Source of the DNA: Tianweitania populi
GTDB taxonomy: Bacteria > Pseudomonadota > Alphaproteobacteria > Rhizobiales > Rhizobiaceae
Direction of reading: 5' to 3'
Assembly: GCF_014652875.1 (NCBI RefSeq)
Contig: NZ_BMZQ01000002.1
Location: forward strand, 310,001 to 374,000
DNA: 64,000 bases
The notes beneath the pieces are model-generated. The model was not told where the DNA came from. It ran no database searches and saw nothing but the letters and a program-made list of their open reading frames with translations. Made by a program: the position numbers and the translations under genes. Within the stretch, counting starts at the first letter, position 1; every line of letters begins with the position of its first letter. Shown here piece after piece: positions 62,509-64,000 of this stretch.

Positions 62509-63984
62509 ATGACAACAGGCGACGCAGCCGGTGAACGAGTTTTCGAACGCGTAAAGGTGCAGCTGCGGGCCCGTCTCGGGAACGATGTTTATTCAAGCTG
62601 GTTCGGCCGCATGAAGCTTGCGGAAGCCTCGAAGGGCATCGTGCGCCTGTCCGTGCCGACCGCCTTCCTCCGCTCCTGGATCAACAACCATTACATCCGC
62701 CAGATCGAGGAACTGTGGCAGGCCGAAGAGCCCTCCACGCTCAAGGTCGACGTGATCGTTCGCTCGGCCACCCGCAACACCGCGCCGGCGCAAAGCGAGG
62801 CTGCTGCGCAGCGCAACCGCGCCGCTAAGCCGGCTGCCAGCGCAACTGCGGCGCCTTCAATGAAGCCGATGCTGTCGGTGGTTGGTTCGGCCGCTCCGCG
62901 TCAGGCGACCGGTGAAACGGAATCGCGCGGTTCGAGCATCGGCTCGCCGCTCGACCAGCGTTATACGTTCGATACTTTCGTGGAAGGCCCGTCGAACCGC
63001 GTCGCTCTTGCAGCCGCCAAGGCTGTTGCCGAAAGCGCGCCCAACGGCGTGCGCTTCAATCCTCTGTTTATTCATTCCTCGGTCGGCCTCGGTAAGACCC
63101 ATCTGCTGCAGGCCATTGCCGACGAGGCGATCCGCAACAAGCCGGGTTCGCGCGTCGTTTATCTGACCGCCGAATATTTCATGTGGCGGTTCGCTTCCGC
63201 GATCCGCGACAACTCTGCGCTCGCCCTCAAAGAACATCTGCGCGACATCGACCTCCTGATCATCGACGACATGCAGTTCCTGCAGGGTAAGTCGATCCAG
63301 AACGAATTCTGCCACCTCCTCAACATGCTGCTCGACAGCGCTAAGCAGGTCGTCGTTGCCGCCGACCGTCCGGCCACCGAGCTGGAATCGCTCGAGCCGC
63401 GCGTGCGTTCGCGTCTCAGCGGCGGCGTGTCGCTTGAAATGGCGGCACCGGACTTCTCCATGCGCTTGTCCATGCTGCGTCATCGCCTGGCGCTGGCGCA
63501 AGCCGAGGATGCCTCGATCACCATCTCCGACGAGATCCTGAACCACATCGCACATGCCATCCCCGGCAGCGGCCGTGAGATCGAAGGCGCGTTCAACCAG
63601 GTGCTGTTCCGCCGCTCCTTCGAGCCTCAGCTCGATGTGGAGCGCATCGACGAGATGCTGGCCCACATCTTCCGCTCGGGCGAGCCCAAGCGGGTGCGCA
63701 TCGAAGACATTCAGCGTATCGTTGCCCGCCACTACAACGTGTCGAAGACCGAGCTTCTGAGTAACCGCCGCACGCGCACCATCGTGAAGCCGCGCCAGGT
63801 GGCGATGTATCTGTCCAAGGTGCTCACCCCGCGCTCCCTGCCGGAAATCGGCCGTCGCTTCGGTGGCCGCGATCACACCACGGTTCTGCATGCCGTGCGC
63901 AAGATCGAGGATCTGTCGGGTTCCGACACCAAGCTCGCCCAGGAACTCGAATTCCTGCGCCGCCTCATCAACGAGGCGCAGTAA
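62509..63984 (+). CDS. dnaA: Chromosomal replication initiator DnaA
   Basis: DnaA (491 aa from this start) binds DnaA boxes and melts the replication origin. Domain I is [26 protein letters not shown] (about 10-40), followed by an Ala/Pro-rich linker. The AAA+ domain has Walker A GLGKTH (Lys196) and Walker B LLIIDD (Asp253), and the C-terminal domain has the helix-turn-helix ending [11 protein letters not shown] (452-462). ATG 62509 has GAGG at good spacing and begins just before domain I. In-frame ATGs at 62416 and 62440 are possible, so the N-terminus is uncertain. Confidence 0.96.
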   Translation: MTTGDAAGERVFERVKVQLRARLGNDVYSSWFGRMKLAEASKGIVRLSVPTAFLRSWINNHYIRQIEELWQAEEPSTLKVDVIVRSATRNTAPAQSEAAAQRNRAAKPAASATAAPSMKPMLSVVGSAAPRQATGETESRGSSIGSPLDQRYTFDTFVEGPSNRVALAAAKAVAESAPNGVRFNPLFIHSSVGLGKTHLLQAIADEAIRNKPGSRVVYLTAEYFMWRFASAIRDNSALALKEHLRDIDLLIIDDMQFLQGKSIQNEFCHLLNMLLDSAKQVVVAADRPATELESLEPRVRSRLSGGVSLEMAAPDFSMRLSMLRHRLALAQAEDASITISDEILNHIAHAIPGSGREIEGAFNQVLFRRSFEPQLDVERIDEMLAHIFRSGEPKRVRIEDIQRIVARHYNVSKTELLSNRRTRTIVKPRQVAMYLSKVLTPRSLPEIGRRFGGRDHTTVLHAVRKIEDLSGSDTKLAQELEFLRRLINEAQ

Positions 63985-64000
63985 GCTCTAGCCTCTACAT

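Noticed and set aside
1-64000. CRISPR array, insertion sequence or prophage
   Set aside because: No regularly spaced repeats, transposase motifs or phage genes were seen on either strand.

Overview
The window looks like a chromosomal segment of a GC-rich alphaproteobacterium of the order Hyphomicrobiales (Rhizobiales). The evidence is the gcrA cell-cycle regulator, clusters of the CcrM methylation motif GANTC and a perfect CtrA box, the mutM / enoyl-CoA hydratase / rpsT / dnaA gene order at the right end, a SAM-II riboswitch before metZ, an alphaproteobacterial long-form dCTP deaminase, a Cpa/Tad pilus cluster, and promoters of the EcfG general-stress type. I do not assign a genus. No insertion sequence, prophage, CRISPR array or plasmid function was seen; this reads as core chromosome.

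Layout. 0-2 kb: the end of an unknown gene, a proline-rich microprotein on the minus strand, and two peptide/nickel-type ABC ATPases ending at a strong terminator. 2.1-18.2 kb: a tightly coupled seven-gene operon glgE-treS/maltokinase-glgB-glgX-treZ-malQ-treY behind an EcfG-type promoter. 18.2-24.4 kb: small stress-like proteins (DUF2934, two X-Pro repeat microproteins with their own EcfG-type promoter), DUF952-pyrD-deacetylase, tRNA-Gly(CCC), a glycine-rich membrane protein, a TAT-signal Arg-rich protein and a Crp/Fnr regulator. 24.5-27.4 kb: a PepSY membrane protein with a translationally coupled 34-residue leader ORF, a DUF2946-like protein, and an SH3 protein with a charged repeat tail behind a third EcfG-type promoter. 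27.5-35.9 kb: regulator / aldehyde dehydrogenase / DUF779, an FAD protein, an aldo-keto reductase, a HAD phosphatase-HerA ATPase fusion, and dCTP deaminase.

36-47.3 kb: SAM-II-controlled metZ, YjbR, apaG, hslO-argF-argD (argD has a hairpin at its transcription start), gcrA behind five GANTC sites, a PagL-like lipid A deacylase, a TadD-like lipoprotein, and the M17 peptidase / MarR / NlpC-P60 / DUF2200 group. 47.3-58.2 kb: the Cpa/Tad pilus locus, with the minus-strand order pilin-cpaA-cpaB-cpaC-cpaD-cpaE-cpaF-tadB-tadC, and a divergent arm with a lone CpaC N-domain protein and two TadE-type pseudopilins. 58.3-64 kb: deoB-mutM, enoyl-CoA hydratase, rpsT and dnaA, with a 790-bp dnaA upstream region carrying a DnaA box, a CtrA box and six GANTC sites.

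How it works together. The big operon encodes a closed loop. TreS, maltokinase, GlgE and GlgB turn trehalose into branched glucan, while GlgX, TreY, TreZ and MalQ turn glucan back into trehalose. Three GGAAC-N17-GTT promoters (trehalose/glycogen, X-Pro microproteins, SH3/charged-repeat protein) suggest a general-stress regulon in the left half. The right half is tied to the CtrA-GcrA-CcrM-DnaA cell-cycle circuit and to a surface pilus.
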